Assembly: GCA_016719055.1 (NCBI GenBank)
Contig: JADKAW010000028.1
Coordinates: 1 to 64,000 of the forward strand
Direction of reading: 5' to 3'
Length of the DNA: 64,000 nucleotides
Source: Candidatus Rhodoferax mariagerensis
GTDB lineage: Bacteria > Pseudomonadota > Gammaproteobacteria > Burkholderiales > Burkholderiaceae_C
Shown here: positions 52,365 through 61,754 of the stretch, piece after piece
How the letters are laid out: every line of letters begins with the position of its first letter
Position numbering within the stretch: the stretch's first letter is position 1
Program-made: the position numbers and the translations under genes
The notes under the pieces: model-generated
What the model saw: the letters and a program-made list of their open reading frames with translations, nothing else
Database searches by the model: none
Told to the model about the DNA's origin: nothing

Positions 52365-52602
52365 GCTCGGTCTGCACGCGCGGGCTTCTGCCAAACTCAC
52401 CAAACTGGCAGGTAGTTTTGCCTGTGAGGTCTGGATGTCGCGCAGTGGGCGGCGCGTCAACGCCAAAAGCATCATGGGCGTGATGATGTTGGCTGCTGGT
52501 CTGGGGGTACAAGTCGAGGTCGAAACCGACGGTGAACGCGAGCAGGAAGCCATGGACGCCTTACTGGCCCTGATCAACGACAAATTTGGCGAAGGTGAAT
52601 AA
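52333..52602 (+). CDS. ptsH: Phosphocarrier protein HPr
   Basis: Accepts phosphate from enzyme I and passes it to EIIA. NKLGLHARASAKLTKLA (about residues 10-26) holds the active His of GLHARA. NAKSIMGVMMLAA (about 43-55) holds the regulatory Ser, so phosphorylation by HPr kinase is possible. Length is 89. ATG 52333 lies inside the end of the EIIA gene; upstream in-frame codons lack homology. Confidence 0.94.
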   Translation: MIKTTTTISNKLGLHARASAKLTKLAGSFACEVWMSRSGRRVNAKSIMGVMMLAAGLGVQVEVETDGEREQEAMDALLALINDKFGEGE

Positions 52603-52623
52603 CATGTCGACGGCGCTGCGGCC

Positions 52624-54402
52624 ATGACCTTTTCCATTCATGGCCTGGCCGTTGCACGCGGAATCGCCATTGGGCGCGCAGTGCTGGTGGCATCCAGCCG
52701 CCTGGATGTTGCGCACTATTTCATCGAACCCACACAGGTCACTGCTGAAATCAGCCGGGTGCGTGATGGTCGCGACGCGGTGGTCCGCGAGATTCACCGT
52801 CTGCAAGCCAGCATTGCCCAAATGGGTCCAAAAGAGGCCCCTAACGAGCTGACCGCCCTGCTCGACGTGCACCTGTTGCTGCTCCAAGACGAAGAACTCG
52901 CCCTGGGTGTCAAGCGCTGGATTAAAGACCGCCTATACAACGCTGAATGGGCACTGACCAGCCAGCTTGAAGTGGTGGCGCGCCAGTTTGACGAAATGGA
53001 AGACGACTACCTGCGTGAGCGCAAGGCAGACCTTGAACAAATCACCGAAAAAGTGTTGCGCGCCATGCGTGGTGTGTCTTCCCCGGTGATTCAACCGCCG
53101 AACCGCAACACTCGCAAGAGTTCACAACAGGATTTGTTGCTGGATGACACGGTCGATGTGCCGCTGATTCTGGTGGCACACGACCTGTCTCCAGCCGACA
53201 TGCTGCAGTTCAAGCAAAGTGTGTTTGCCGGTTTCATCACCGATGTGGGCGGCAAAACCTCTCACACCGCCATCGTGGCCCGCAGTCTGGATATCCCGGC
53301 CGTGGTCGGCGCGCGCTGGAGCAGCCAGTTGATGCGCCAGGACGACTGGGTCATCATCGATGGTGATGCCGGTGTGGTGGTGGTCGACCCCTCGCCCATC
53401 ATTCTGGCGGAATACGGTTTCAAGCAGCGCCAGGTCGAACTTGAGCGTGGCCGCCTGGCGCGCCTGCTGCATACGCCAGCAGTAACCATGGACGGGCAAA
53501 AAATTGAACTACTGGCCAACATTGAAATGCCAGACGATGCCGTCAGCGCAATCAAATCCGGTGCCGTTGGGGTTGGCCTGTTTCGAAGCGAGTTTTTGTT
53601 CATGGGTCGCCATGGCAAATTGCCCAACGAAGAAGAGCAGTACAAAGCCTACCGGCGCGCCGTGGAGGGCATGCAGGGCCTGCCTGTCACCATTCGCACA
53701 GTGGACGTTGGCGCCGACAAACCACTGGATGAGTCCCAGCGCAACGATGCGCACCTGAACCCGGCTTTAGGCTTGCGCGCCATCCGCTGGAGCCTGGCCG
53801 ACCCGGCCATGTTTTTAACCCAGCTGCGTGCGATTTTGCGGGCCGCTGCCCACGGCCAGGTGCACTTGCTGATTCCGATGCTGGCGCACGCCCGTGAAAT
53901 TCGCCAGACCATGGCGCTGATCGATCACGCCCGCGTGCAGTTGGACAACCGGGGCGTGGCCTATGGCGCTGTCAAGGTCGGTGCCATGATCGAGATTCCA
54001 GCCGCCGCCCTGACGCTCAAGGTGTTTCTCAAGTACTTTGACTTCCTCTCCATCGGGACCAATGACCTGATTCAGTACACGCTGGCCATTGACCGCGCGG
54101 ACGAGTCGGTGGCGCATCTGTATGACCCCATGCACCCAGCCGTTTTGCGCCTGGTGGCCAACACCATTGCGGAAGGCCGGGCGCAGGGCAAACCCGTCAG
54201 CGTGTGCGGTGAAATGGCGGGCGATGTCAGCCTGACCAAGCTGTTGCTGGGCATGGGTCTGCGCAGCTTCTCAATGCATCCGGCGCAGATCCTGGCTGTC
54301 AAGCAAGAGGTACTGCGTTCTGACACGGTCAAACTGACGCCTTGGGCCGAGACAGTCATGGCCGATGACGAGCCTGGCAAACGCATGTCCAAAGCCACCT
54401 GA
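52624..54402 (+). CDS. ptsI: PTS enzyme I (phosphoenolpyruvate-protein phosphotransferase)
   Basis: Starts the phosphorelay by taking phosphate from phosphoenolpyruvate. The swivelling domain has GGKTSHTAIVARSLDIPAVV with the active His (about residue 204). The PEP-binding barrel has GVGLFRSEFLFM, the Arg-containing TVDVGADKPLD, IGTNDLIQYTLAIDR and SVCGEMAGD with the catalytic Cys. Length is 592. It completes the EIIA-HPr-EI set in one transcript. Confidence 0.95.
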   Translation: MTFSIHGLAVARGIAIGRAVLVASSRLDVAHYFIEPTQVTAEISRVRDGRDAVVREIHRLQASIAQMGPKEAPNELTALLDVHLLLLQDEELALGVKRWIKDRLYNAEWALTSQLEVVARQFDEMEDDYLRERKADLEQITEKVLRAMRGVSSPVIQPPNRNTRKSSQQDLLLDDTVDVPLILVAHDLSPADMLQFKQSVFAGFITDVGGKTSHTAIVARSLDIPAVVGARWSSQLMRQDDWVIIDGDAGVVVVDPSPIILAEYGFKQRQVELERGRLARLLHTPAVTMDGQKIELLANIEMPDDAVSAIKSGAVGVGLFRSEFLFMGRHGKLPNEEEQYKAYRRAVEGMQGLPVTIRTVDVGADKPLDESQRNDAHLNPALGLRAIRWSLADPAMFLTQLRAILRAAAHGQVHLLIPMLAHAREIRQTMALIDHARVQLDNRGVAYGAVKVGAMIEIPAAALTLKVFLKYFDFLSIGTNDLIQYTLAIDRADESVAHLYDPMHPAVLRLVANTIAEGRAQGKPVSVCGEMAGDVSLTKLLLGMGLRSFSMHPAQILAVKQEVLRSDTVKLTPWAETVMADDEPGKRMSKAT

Positions 54403-54431
54403 TTTATATAAAACTGGCCTCCAGCCGTTAT

Positions 54432-55448
54432 TCAACCTGCGCAAGTCGCTTCTTTTTTGATAGCAAATGGTGTAGACTTGCGTACACCAAACAAAATTCC
54501 GCCCGTGACCAGCACCAGCCCCACCGCCAGATTCCAGTGCAAGGGCTCACCCAGCAACAGCACAGCCCCCAAGGCCGATAGACCTGGCACCAGGGCGGTA
54601 ATCATGGTTGAGCGCACGGGCCCAAAGTGGCGAATCATTTGGGTAAAAGTGATGCCAGAGATGACCACTGAACCCCAGCCCTGAAACATGGCCTGGAACA
54701 CCAGGTCCGACCAGGGTGCGGTGAAAACATGCGCTTGCACCACGCCAGTGAGCGCCAGCACGGTGTAGGTTGGCAGATAGGTCACGCAAGCCAGTGTGGT
54801 GATGGCGATGGTGGCGCGCACGGCATCCAGCCCATAACGGCGCGCCAGCACGCTGTAACAGGCCCAGCACAGCGCCCCCAGCATAAACATCACATCGCCC
54901 GCCCACACCTCACCCCCGTCAAAGGCCCGCAGCAGGCTCAACCCACCCACCAGCACATCGCCCAGCACAATCAGCGTCAGGCCCAGTGCCCGCATGGGTG
55001 TGATGCGCTCTTGCAGCAACCACCAGGCCAGCAAAGCCGTCCAAAGCGGCAAACTGCCCGGCAACAGCACCGAGGCGTGTAGCGCGGGGGCGTAGGCAAA
55101 GCCGCTGTAGGCCAGCAGGGCATATAGCAGGCCGCCAAAAACGCCCAAAGTGACGGTGATCCGCGCACTGAGTGGTGAAATACCCAACCAGGAAGCGGCT
55201 TTTGGTTGACCCTTCAAACGATCCTGGCGCACCAGGTAAGCACCCCAGGGCAGCAGAATCAGACTCGCTCCAACGATGCGGCAAAAAGCAATGTCCAGCG
55301 GCAGCAACACGCCCCCGCGTGCTGGATCAGCCGAGACACGAGCGATCAAAATGAACGAAGTCCAGATCATGACCGTGACGATGGCCGCCAGAAAGCCGAT
55401 GGTGCCTGGCGAGAAGCGTGGACTGCTGGTGGAAGCGTGTTTGATCAT
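54432..55448 (-). CDS. EamA/DMT-family transporter
   Basis: A 338-residue membrane protein with ten predicted helices in two EamA repeats (first about residues 15-150, second about 175-320). Features include GGLLYALLAYSGFAYAPALHASVL and PLWTALLAWWLLQERITPMRALG in the first repeat and SALGAVLLLGEPLHWNLAVG in the second, the usual E/P kink. Family members export metabolites or amino acids; the substrate is unknown. It is divergent from the LysR gene and may be its target. The 3' end (about 54450-54490) is AT-rich. Confidence 0.88.
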   Translation of the reverse strand: MIKHASTSSPRFSPGTIGFLAAIVTVMIWTSFILIARVSADPARGGVLLPLDIAFCRIVGASLILLPWGAYLVRQDRLKGQPKAASWLGISPLSARITVTLGVFGGLLYALLAYSGFAYAPALHASVLLPGSLPLWTALLAWWLLQERITPMRALGLTLIVLGDVLVGGLSLLRAFDGGEVWAGDVMFMLGALCWACYSVLARRYGLDAVRATIAITTLACVTYLPTYTVLALTGVVQAHVFTAPWSDLVFQAMFQGWGSVVISGITFTQMIRHFGPVRSTMITALVPGLSALGAVLLLGEPLHWNLAVGLVLVTGGILFGVRKSTPFAIKKEATCAG

Positions 55449-55559
55449 GCCCGGATTATCTGTGCCCGGTCAGGACAGACTTTGTTGCGAATCTGACAGA
55501 ACGGCATTCATTTCACACGCGTCCACGTTGTGGCTGGCCGCGTTCAACCCATATCATTG

Positions 55560-55573
55560 CGACAAATTTGTCG
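55560..55573. promoter_or_regulatory. Perfect 14-bp palindrome upstream of the LysR gene
   Basis: CGACAAATTTGTCG is a perfect inverted repeat, extended by TTG on the left and CAA on the right (TTGCGACAAATT and its near complement GGGCAA). It ends 12 nt before the lysR ATG and lies between two divergent genes. LysR-type regulators bind T-N11-A inverted repeats in such places, so this is a likely autoregulatory or activation site. The binding is inferred. Confidence 0.6.
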
Positions 55574-55585
55574 GGCAAGCACATC

Positions 55586-56515
55586 ATGCTAGAAAAGCTT
55601 TCACAAGAAATCGACACTCGCATGATGCGGGTGGCTTACCACCTGCTCAACGAGTGCAGCGTGTCGCGGGCGGCAGCGTTGCTCGATATGTCCCAGCCTG
55701 CAGCAAGCCAGCAGCTCAAGCGCTGGCGCGAGGTCACGGGCGATCCGCTTCTGGTGCGTAGCGGTTCGCGCATGGTACTGACCGACCATGGCAACCATGT
55801 GCTGCGCAAGATCACGCTAATTCTTGCCGAGATTGACGGCATCATCCACGCGCACGAGCACTTTGACGCGGCCCTATCGCGGCGAAAAATATCGCTTTTT
55901 ACTGCAAATTCGCTGGGCCCATTTTTCGTCCCGCGGCTGGTCCAAATTGTGCAAACCGAAGCGGCTCACATGCAGTTGGACCTGCGGCCCATCATGTCAG
56001 AGGTGCAGCTTGTACATGAACTCGAAGCTGGCGACATTGACCTGGCTGTTGGCAACTGGCCGACGCCTCCGGTCAATATGCGCTACGCCAGGTTATTTAA
56101 ATCCCGGATTGTCTGTGTGGTGCGCAGCGGCCACCCATTGGCAGGTCAGACGGGTATCAACCTGCAAGACTACCTGGCATTGGACCACCTGTCGCCAACG
56201 CCTGCGTCAAGTGTGACGATCAGCCCGATCAGCGCGCGCTTGGCCGAGATTGGTGTTCGTCGGCGCATTGCGGTATCGATCCCTGAGTTTTCGCTGGTGC
56301 CCCAGGTCATCGCGTCGGGCAATCTGGTGTTCACCACCGCCCAGGCATTTGCGCAGCAAATGGCGCAGCAACACGGCTTTGCCTTGTTGGCCGCCCCCAA
56401 AGAACTGGGAGACATGACCTTTTACATGCTTTGGCATGATCGCCTGCACCACTCGGCTTATGGAAAATGGCTGCGCAGCCTGGTCAAACGCGTTTCTGAT
56501 GAGGTGCGGGTTTAA
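55586..56515 (+). CDS. LysR-family transcriptional regulator
   Basis: A 309-residue regulator. The winged helix-turn-helix is in residues 8-68: MRVAYHLLNECSVSRAAALL, then MSQPAASQQLKRWREVTGDP and RSGSRMVLTDHG. The substrate-binding domain (about 92-300) begins KISLFTANSLGPFFVPRLVQ; the effector is unknown. ATG 55586 is preferred over a TTG at 55568 inside the palindrome. The gene is divergent from the EamA transporter and precedes a BMP-binding protein and an acyl-CoA ligase that could be its targets. Confidence 0.9.
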   Translation: MLEKLSQEIDTRMMRVAYHLLNECSVSRAAALLDMSQPAASQQLKRWREVTGDPLLVRSGSRMVLTDHGNHVLRKITLILAEIDGIIHAHEHFDAALSRRKISLFTANSLGPFFVPRLVQIVQTEAAHMQLDLRPIMSEVQLVHELEAGDIDLAVGNWPTPPVNMRYARLFKSRIVCVVRSGHPLAGQTGINLQDYLALDHLSPTPASSVTISPISARLAEIGVRRRIAVSIPEFSLVPQVIASGNLVFTTAQAFAQQMAQQHGFALLAAPKELGDMTFYMLWHDRLHHSAYGKWLRSLVKRVSDEVRV

Positions 56516-56631
56516 CTTTCCGCCCCAACACCATGCACCAGCGCTTATAGGGTTTATGGCAGCGCCAGACATTGCTGCGAATCAGTGATGCCGTTTTAAT
56601 CCAACCATCATTTTTTTGATTGGAAGCCCAT

Positions 56632-57756
56632 ATGACCATCCACGCTATAGCAGCCCACAAGCCATCAGGCAGCCGTCGTCTTGCGCTGAACTTTATGGCC
56701 GCCGCTGCACTGACCATGAGCCTGCCCAATGCCATCGCGCAGACACCCGCGCCGTTGCCGCTGCGGGTCGGGGTGCTTTACAACACGCCAATTTCTGATG
56801 TGGGCTGGAATTTCCAACACCACGGCGGCATTCTGGAAATGGAGAAAGCCTTCCCCGGCAAGGTGAAGGTAGAGTTTGTGGAGAACGTGGCAGAAGGTCC
56901 GGATGCCGAGCGGGTGATTCGTGATCTGGCGAAAAACGGCAGCCAAGTGATTTTCACGCCCAGCTTTGGCTACATGGACCCGACCCTGCGCGTTGCCGCT
57001 GATTACCCCAAGGTGGTGTTTGCCAACGGCACCGGCTACAAGCAGGCGGCCAATGTGTCGAGCTACAGCGCAAAGTTCTACGAGGCACGTTATCTGACGG
57101 GCGTTCTTGCGGGGCACATGTCCAAAACAGGCATCGCCGGGTACGTGGCCGCCTTCCCCATTCCTGAAGTGCTACAGGGCATCAACGCCTTCGCCATGGG
57201 AATGCGCAGCGTCAGCCCGAAGGCCGAAGTACGCGTCGTGTGGGTGAACTCCTGGTTCGATCCTTCTGCGGAAAAGCAGGCAACGACAAGTTTGCTCAAC
57301 CTCAAAGCAGACGTCATTTCCAACCACACCAACTCGCCCGCTGCCGTGGTAGAAGCCGAGGCCAAGGGCAAGTATTCTTTTGGCTACCAGTCCGACATGC
57401 GCAAACTCGCTCCCAAGGGGCATCTGTCAGCCGTGGTACACAACTGGGGGCCTTACTACACCGAGGTTGTGCGCGATGTGCTTGCTGGAAAGTGGAAAAG
57501 CAGCAACACGCTGGGTTCTTACGCGCAGGGTTACATTCACATCGCCCCGATCAACCCGGTGGTTCCCAAGGACGTGCAGGACAAGGTGTACAAACTTGAG
57601 TCAGAGCTCAAGTCCGGCAAGATCGCGCCATTCAACGGCCCGGTCTTGGACAATGAGGGCAAGACCAAAGTTGCCGCCGGCAAAACCATGCCAGATGCCG
57701 ATATTGCCAGCATGAATTACTACGTAGCCGGTGTCGTTGGCAAAGTTCCGCAATAA
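56632..57756 (+). CDS. BMP-family ABC transporter substrate-binding protein
   Basis: Periplasmic binding protein of the BMP/Med group, whose members bind nucleosides or other small ligands. The signal sequence spans about residues 1-37 (SLPNAIAQ before the mature end). No lipobox Cys is seen, so it is soluble. LRVGVLYNTPISDVGWNFQHHGG (about 45-67), IFTPSFGYMDP and GYVAAFPIPEVLQGINAFAMG are characteristic. Length is 374. Start ATG 56632 with GGAAG at 56622-56626. No permease or ATPase genes are adjacent, so it would need a transporter encoded elsewhere. Confidence 0.88.
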   Translation: MTIHAIAAHKPSGSRRLALNFMAAAALTMSLPNAIAQTPAPLPLRVGVLYNTPISDVGWNFQHHGGILEMEKAFPGKVKVEFVENVAEGPDAERVIRDLAKNGSQVIFTPSFGYMDPTLRVAADYPKVVFANGTGYKQAANVSSYSAKFYEARYLTGVLAGHMSKTGIAGYVAAFPIPEVLQGINAFAMGMRSVSPKAEVRVVWVNSWFDPSAEKQATTSLLNLKADVISNHTNSPAAVVEAEAKGKYSFGYQSDMRKLAPKGHLSAVVHNWGPYYTEVVRDVLAGKWKSSNTLGSYAQGYIHIAPINPVVPKDVQDKVYKLESELKSGKIAPFNGPVLDNEGKTKVAAGKTMPDADIASMNYYVAGVVGKVPQ

Positions 57757-57764
57757 GGCCAGTG

Positions 57765-59306
57765 ATGCTGATGCACCATCTGCTGCTGCAAAGTGCGCAG
57801 CGAACCCCTGACCGCCCTGCCTTCACCTGGGTGGATCGCAATATCACCCTCAGCTATGCACAGGCGGCATCGGGCATGCTTGACATGGCGGGGGCCCTTA
57901 GCAGCCTGGGTGTGGTCAAGGGTGACCGTGTGGCTGTATTCGCCCACAATGGCATGGACTACTTGCTTGCCATGCTGGGGGCCTGGCGCATCGGGGCGAT
58001 TGCAGCGCTGGTTAACGTCAAGTTTGCGGACGAACTCGATTACTACTTTGCCGACAACACACCAACAGTCGTCATCTACACCCACGACATGGGGCAAGCG
58101 GTACGCGCCGCCGCCAGTGCGGGCAGCGTTCGGCACCTGGTCTGCATGGATGGGCCCCAGGACGGCGCGCTTTCACTGCCCGAGTTGCTCAACGCTGGTC
58201 TCACCCCGGGCCCCGACCCTGAAGATGAGTCAGCCATCGCCCATTTGTCATACACCTCGGGCACCACCGGCAAACCCAAGGGTGCCTGCCTGGCCCACGA
58301 ACCCACAGTGCGGGCAGTGCGCTGCATTGCCGAGCGCTTGCGCCTGCGGCCCGCAGATGTGTCTTTTGGCCCGACGGCCCTGTCGAGCAGCTACCAATTG
58401 GTAGGAAACCTGCTGCCCTCCATGGCGCTCGGTGCCAGTGCGCACGTGATGGGGAAATGGACGCCCAGTGCGGGCTGGGAAGCACTCGATGCCTGTGGCG
58501 CGACGCAATTGGTCGGCAACCCGACGTTGTTGCAAGATGTGCTATTGCAAAGTGTGCAGCGTGGGCGCGCCCCGAAAGGCCTGCGGCTCGGTCTGTCGGG
58601 TGGCGGCCCGGTGCCAAACACGCTAAAAAAAGCCTGGCGTGACCAGTTGGGCTTACCGTTGGTGGAGAGTTTTGGACAAAGCGAACTGGGCGGATTCATG
58701 GCCCTGGGCTACCCGGAGCTGGAGTTTGACGACGCCAAACTTGGGCGCGTGGGCCCCCCGTTGCCCGACAAGGAGGTATGGATTGCAGACCCGCAGGGGC
58801 AGCGCCTGCCCTGCAAACAGGTCGGAGAAATCATATTGCGTGGTGGCTTTATGCGCGGCTATTGGAACAAGCCGGAGGCTACCGCCATGACCATCGGTGG
58901 CACCTGCGGCGATTTGCTGCAGACAGGTGACTTGGGGTGGATGGACGCTGACGGGTTTATCACCATGCGCGGGCGGCGTTCAGAGATATTTGTCGTGAGC
59001 GGGCACGAGTGGTACGCACGGGATGTGGAAGAGTCGCTGTGCAACCAGCCCGGCATCCGTGAAGCAGCAGTGCTTGGAATTCCCCATGCTGCACTGGGCA
59101 CACAACCCATCGCCTTTGTGACCCTGTTCGATGCTCAAAGGGCAACAACGATCAACTTGCAAACCCTCAAACAACAGCTCGAAGAAGAGCTTAGAACAGA
59201 TCTAAGTGCACTGCGCATTGAGATCCTGCAAATCCTGCCCATGACACCCACCGGGAAAATCGCGAAGGTGGAGTTGTACAAAATGGCTTACACCCGAAGC
59301 CGTTGA
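57765..59306 (+). CDS. AMP-forming acyl-CoA synthetase (ligase)
   Basis: ANL-superfamily enzyme that activates a carboxylic acid to acyl-AMP and then acyl-CoA. The ATP loop is LSYTSGTTGKPKGACLAHE (about residues 162-180), the second motif is ESFGQSELGG (about 304-313), TGDLGWMDADGFITMRGRRSE (about 387-407) and the C-terminal catalytic Lys in MTPTGKIAKVEL (about residue 503). Substrate unknown, most like medium or long-chain or aromatic ligases. Length is 513. ATG 57765 with AAGG at 57755-57758 is preferred over GTG 57762. It lies 8 nt after the BMP gene, suggesting that the imported ligand is the ligase substrate. Confidence 0.9.
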   Translation: MLMHHLLLQSAQRTPDRPAFTWVDRNITLSYAQAASGMLDMAGALSSLGVVKGDRVAVFAHNGMDYLLAMLGAWRIGAIAALVNVKFADELDYYFADNTPTVVIYTHDMGQAVRAAASAGSVRHLVCMDGPQDGALSLPELLNAGLTPGPDPEDESAIAHLSYTSGTTGKPKGACLAHEPTVRAVRCIAERLRLRPADVSFGPTALSSSYQLVGNLLPSMALGASAHVMGKWTPSAGWEALDACGATQLVGNPTLLQDVLLQSVQRGRAPKGLRLGLSGGGPVPNTLKKAWRDQLGLPLVESFGQSELGGFMALGYPELEFDDAKLGRVGPPLPDKEVWIADPQGQRLPCKQVGEIILRGGFMRGYWNKPEATAMTIGGTCGDLLQTGDLGWMDADGFITMRGRRSEIFVVSGHEWYARDVEESLCNQPGIREAAVLGIPHAALGTQPIAFVTLFDAQRATTINLQTLKQQLEEELRTDLSALRIEILQILPMTPTGKIAKVELYKMAYTRSR

Positions 59307-59465
59307 ATGCCTTGGCAGTGCGCCACAGCGAGCCAGGGCAGCCGCGGGGCGAGTTATTTGAGTTTGCAGTAGGGCCACGCGTGCTTTAGAACGTGGCAAG
59401 CATTTCTCAGTGAATAATCGCTGATTTACCCAGGTCATATTCGTCGTTATACGAAAAGCATATTC

Positions 59466-60782
59466 ATGAGAAATTTCACTGACATTGGCGTTCAGATTGG
59501 GCAGGTGTACTTGCCCGTAGCGGGTACCAACCTGCAAAAATGGGCGGTGATTGCCTGCGACCAGTACACCTCACAGCCGCAATACTGGCAAGATGTGCAG
59601 CAATTTGTGGGCGACGCGCCGTCCACCCTGAATCTCATTTTCCCCGAGGTGTACCTGGACAAGCCCGGTGCGCCAGAGCGCATCACGGCCATCAGGCGCG
59701 CCATGGACGACTATCTACAGGCCGACCTGCTGGTGCCGCATGAGGGTCTGATTTATGTCGAGCGCACTGTGGCAGGCAAAACCCGCCATGGCATCATGTT
59801 GTGTCTGGATCTGGAGTGTTATGACTACCAAGCCGGTTCATCAAGCCTGATCCGCGCTACCGAGGGCACGATTGTTGACCGTCTGCCGCCGCGCATCAAG
59901 GTCCGCGAAGCCGCTGCGCTGGAGTTGCCGCACATTCTGGTGCTGATTGATGACCCCGAACACAGCGTGATTGCGCCCTTGACCGACGCCAAGGCCGATT
60001 TTGATGCGCTCTATGATTTTGAACTGATGCAGGGCAGTGGTCACCTGGCCGCTTATGCGGTCACTGCGCAGGCGCAAGACCAGGCGTTGCAAGCGCTGCG
60101 ATTGCTGGCCGAGCCCACCACTTTTGCCAGCAAATACGGCGTGGGCCCAGACCAGCCCGTGTTGTTGTTTGCCATGGGTGATGGCAACCACTCGCTGGCC
60201 ACCGCCAAGGCGATCTGGGAAGCAAAAAAAACTTCAGTTGGCTTGGACCATCCCAGCCGCTACGCACTGGTTGAAATTGAAAACGTGCATGATCAGGCGC
60301 TTGAGTTTGAGGCCATTCACCGTGCGTTGTTTGGCCTGAAGAAAGACCTGTTGATCGAGCTCAATCGCACCTGGGGCGACAAGTTCAGTTACACCGAGGT
60401 GGCCACCGCCAACGCCATGCGCCAGCGCGTGGATGGTGCGGCTAGCGCCCGACAAGTGATTGGGCTGATCGGTGGCGGGCAAACCTATGGCGTTATCGAG
60501 GTTAATCAACCCTCGTCGAACCTGCCGGTGGGCACAGTGCAAAACTTTTTGGACACCTTTTTGGCTGACGGTGGAGCCGAGACCCTGGACTACGTGCACG
60601 GTGCAGACGTGCTGGAGCGCCTGGCTTTGCAGTCAGGAAATGCCGGCTTTTATTTTGCCGGCATGCACAAGTCCGAGCTGTTCAAGACAGTGATTCTGGA
60701 GGGTGCCTTGCCACGTAAAACCTTCTCTCTGGGGCACGCGCACGAGAAGCGGTTTTACATGGAGGCCAGAAAAATTGCCTGA
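59466..60782 (+). CDS. DUF1015 domain-containing protein
   Basis: A 438-residue soluble protein. The signature is FAMGDGNHSLATAKAIWE (about residues 235-252). Other conserved stretches are WAVIACDQYTSQPQYW near the N-terminus (about residues 26-41) and GFYFAGMHKSELFKTVI near the end. The HxxSLATAK-type motif resembles kinase- or aminotransferase-like sites, and DUF1015 genes sometimes sit beside serine-pathway genes, but no activity is established to my knowledge. The 159-nt gap before it holds no gene. Confidence 0.85.
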   Translation: MRNFTDIGVQIGQVYLPVAGTNLQKWAVIACDQYTSQPQYWQDVQQFVGDAPSTLNLIFPEVYLDKPGAPERITAIRRAMDDYLQADLLVPHEGLIYVERTVAGKTRHGIMLCLDLECYDYQAGSSSLIRATEGTIVDRLPPRIKVREAAALELPHILVLIDDPEHSVIAPLTDAKADFDALYDFELMQGSGHLAAYAVTAQAQDQALQALRLLAEPTTFASKYGVGPDQPVLLFAMGDGNHSLATAKAIWEAKKTSVGLDHPSRYALVEIENVHDQALEFEAIHRALFGLKKDLLIELNRTWGDKFSYTEVATANAMRQRVDGAASARQVIGLIGGGQTYGVIEVNQPSSNLPVGTVQNFLDTFLADGGAETLDYVHGADVLERLALQSGNAGFYFAGMHKSELFKTVILEGALPRKTFSLGHAHEKRFYMEARKIA

Positions 60783-60854
60783 GGGCAAGAAATCGATACC
60801 AGGAGGGTGCGAGTCAAAGTGAAGTGGGCTTTTTCCCTCTCCCAAAGGGCCAGT

Positions 60855-61754
60855 TCAAAGCTCCGCAGGCAAATCTGCTGTCGCTGGGTGCCAACACCGT
60901 CCATATCCTGCAAACACCAGCCCCACGCCCAGCATGATCAGCAAACCGGGCAGCGGCGACAGCACATGGTATTGACCATGTCGTGGTCCGTTCTGTGTGC
61001 TGCCATAAAAAGTCGGCGCACGCTGCAAATACAGGCGGCGCGTCCCATCGGCCAGTTGCACGATGCCACCCGGCGGAATGTTCTCGGTGGTAGTCACGGC
61101 CAGTCGCCCGGTTTGCAGGCCAACAGCCACTGTCAATGTCAGCACTCCGACGACGCACCACATCACCCAGGGCTGGCCAGGTTCCGCGCTGCCGGGTTGT
61201 GGTGTAAACGCACCGTAGTAAAGCAGCATGCCCGCTGCAGCCGCCACAAGATTGGTCAAAAAGTCATTGAAATCAAGGTAGTCGCTGTAACTGGAGGTAA
61301 TCCACAGGTATTGCAGCAACTCGTCGCCCATGCCCATCAGCGTGGTCCAGAACAGCACCTGACCCACCATCCAACGCTGGCGCTGCGGGTCCAAGGCGCG
61401 CGCCACCAACCAGGCCAGCAGGGCGTATTGCGGGTAGTGAGCGTATTCATTGATCGAAAAGGTCAGATAGCGATCCACCAGGGCCACCGACCCCAGCCAC
61501 AACAACCAGAAGCCACCAGTCAACCCTGGCCGTGGGCTGCGGCGAAGTTGCAGCACCACCGCGCCCAGCAGCGCCAAACCAACCACCACCGCCACGGCTG
61601 GCATCAGTTCTGCAAAAGCCATGCGACCGAACACCGTGTCGCGCTGGCGCACCAGCCATATCGAAAACTGCAGGTGCGCCAGGCAGACGGTCAGGTAATA
61701 GGTCAGCGTCAGCAGCCACCAGGACCATGCTGACGCCTTGGGGGTTTGCGTCAT
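60855..61754 (-). CDS. VanZ-like membrane protein at the end of the collar operon
   Basis: A 299-residue membrane protein with about six helices. VanZ-like residues are seen: FSINEYAHYPQYALLAWLV (about residues 99-117), MGDELLQYLWITSSYSDYLD with Glu and Gln, and FNDFLTNLVAAAAGMLLYYG with Asp and Asn. A periplasmic segment rich in Thr, Gly and Arg (about residues 217-265) precedes the last helix. ATG 61754 overlaps the stop of the upstream secreted-protein gene, so the two are translationally coupled. Function unknown; an envelope role for the collar proteins is an inference. Confidence 0.7.
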   Translation of the reverse strand: MTQTPKASAWSWWLLTLTYYLTVCLAHLQFSIWLVRQRDTVFGRMAFAELMPAVAVVVGLALLGAVVLQLRRSPRPGLTGGFWLLWLGSVALVDRYLTFSINEYAHYPQYALLAWLVARALDPQRQRWMVGQVLFWTTLMGMGDELLQYLWITSSYSDYLDFNDFLTNLVAAAAGMLLYYGAFTPQPGSAEPGQPWVMWCVVGVLTLTVAVGLQTGRLAVTTTENIPPGGIVQLADGTRRLYLQRAPTFYGSTQNGPRHGQYHVLSPLPGLLIMLGVGLVFAGYGRCWHPATADLPAEL

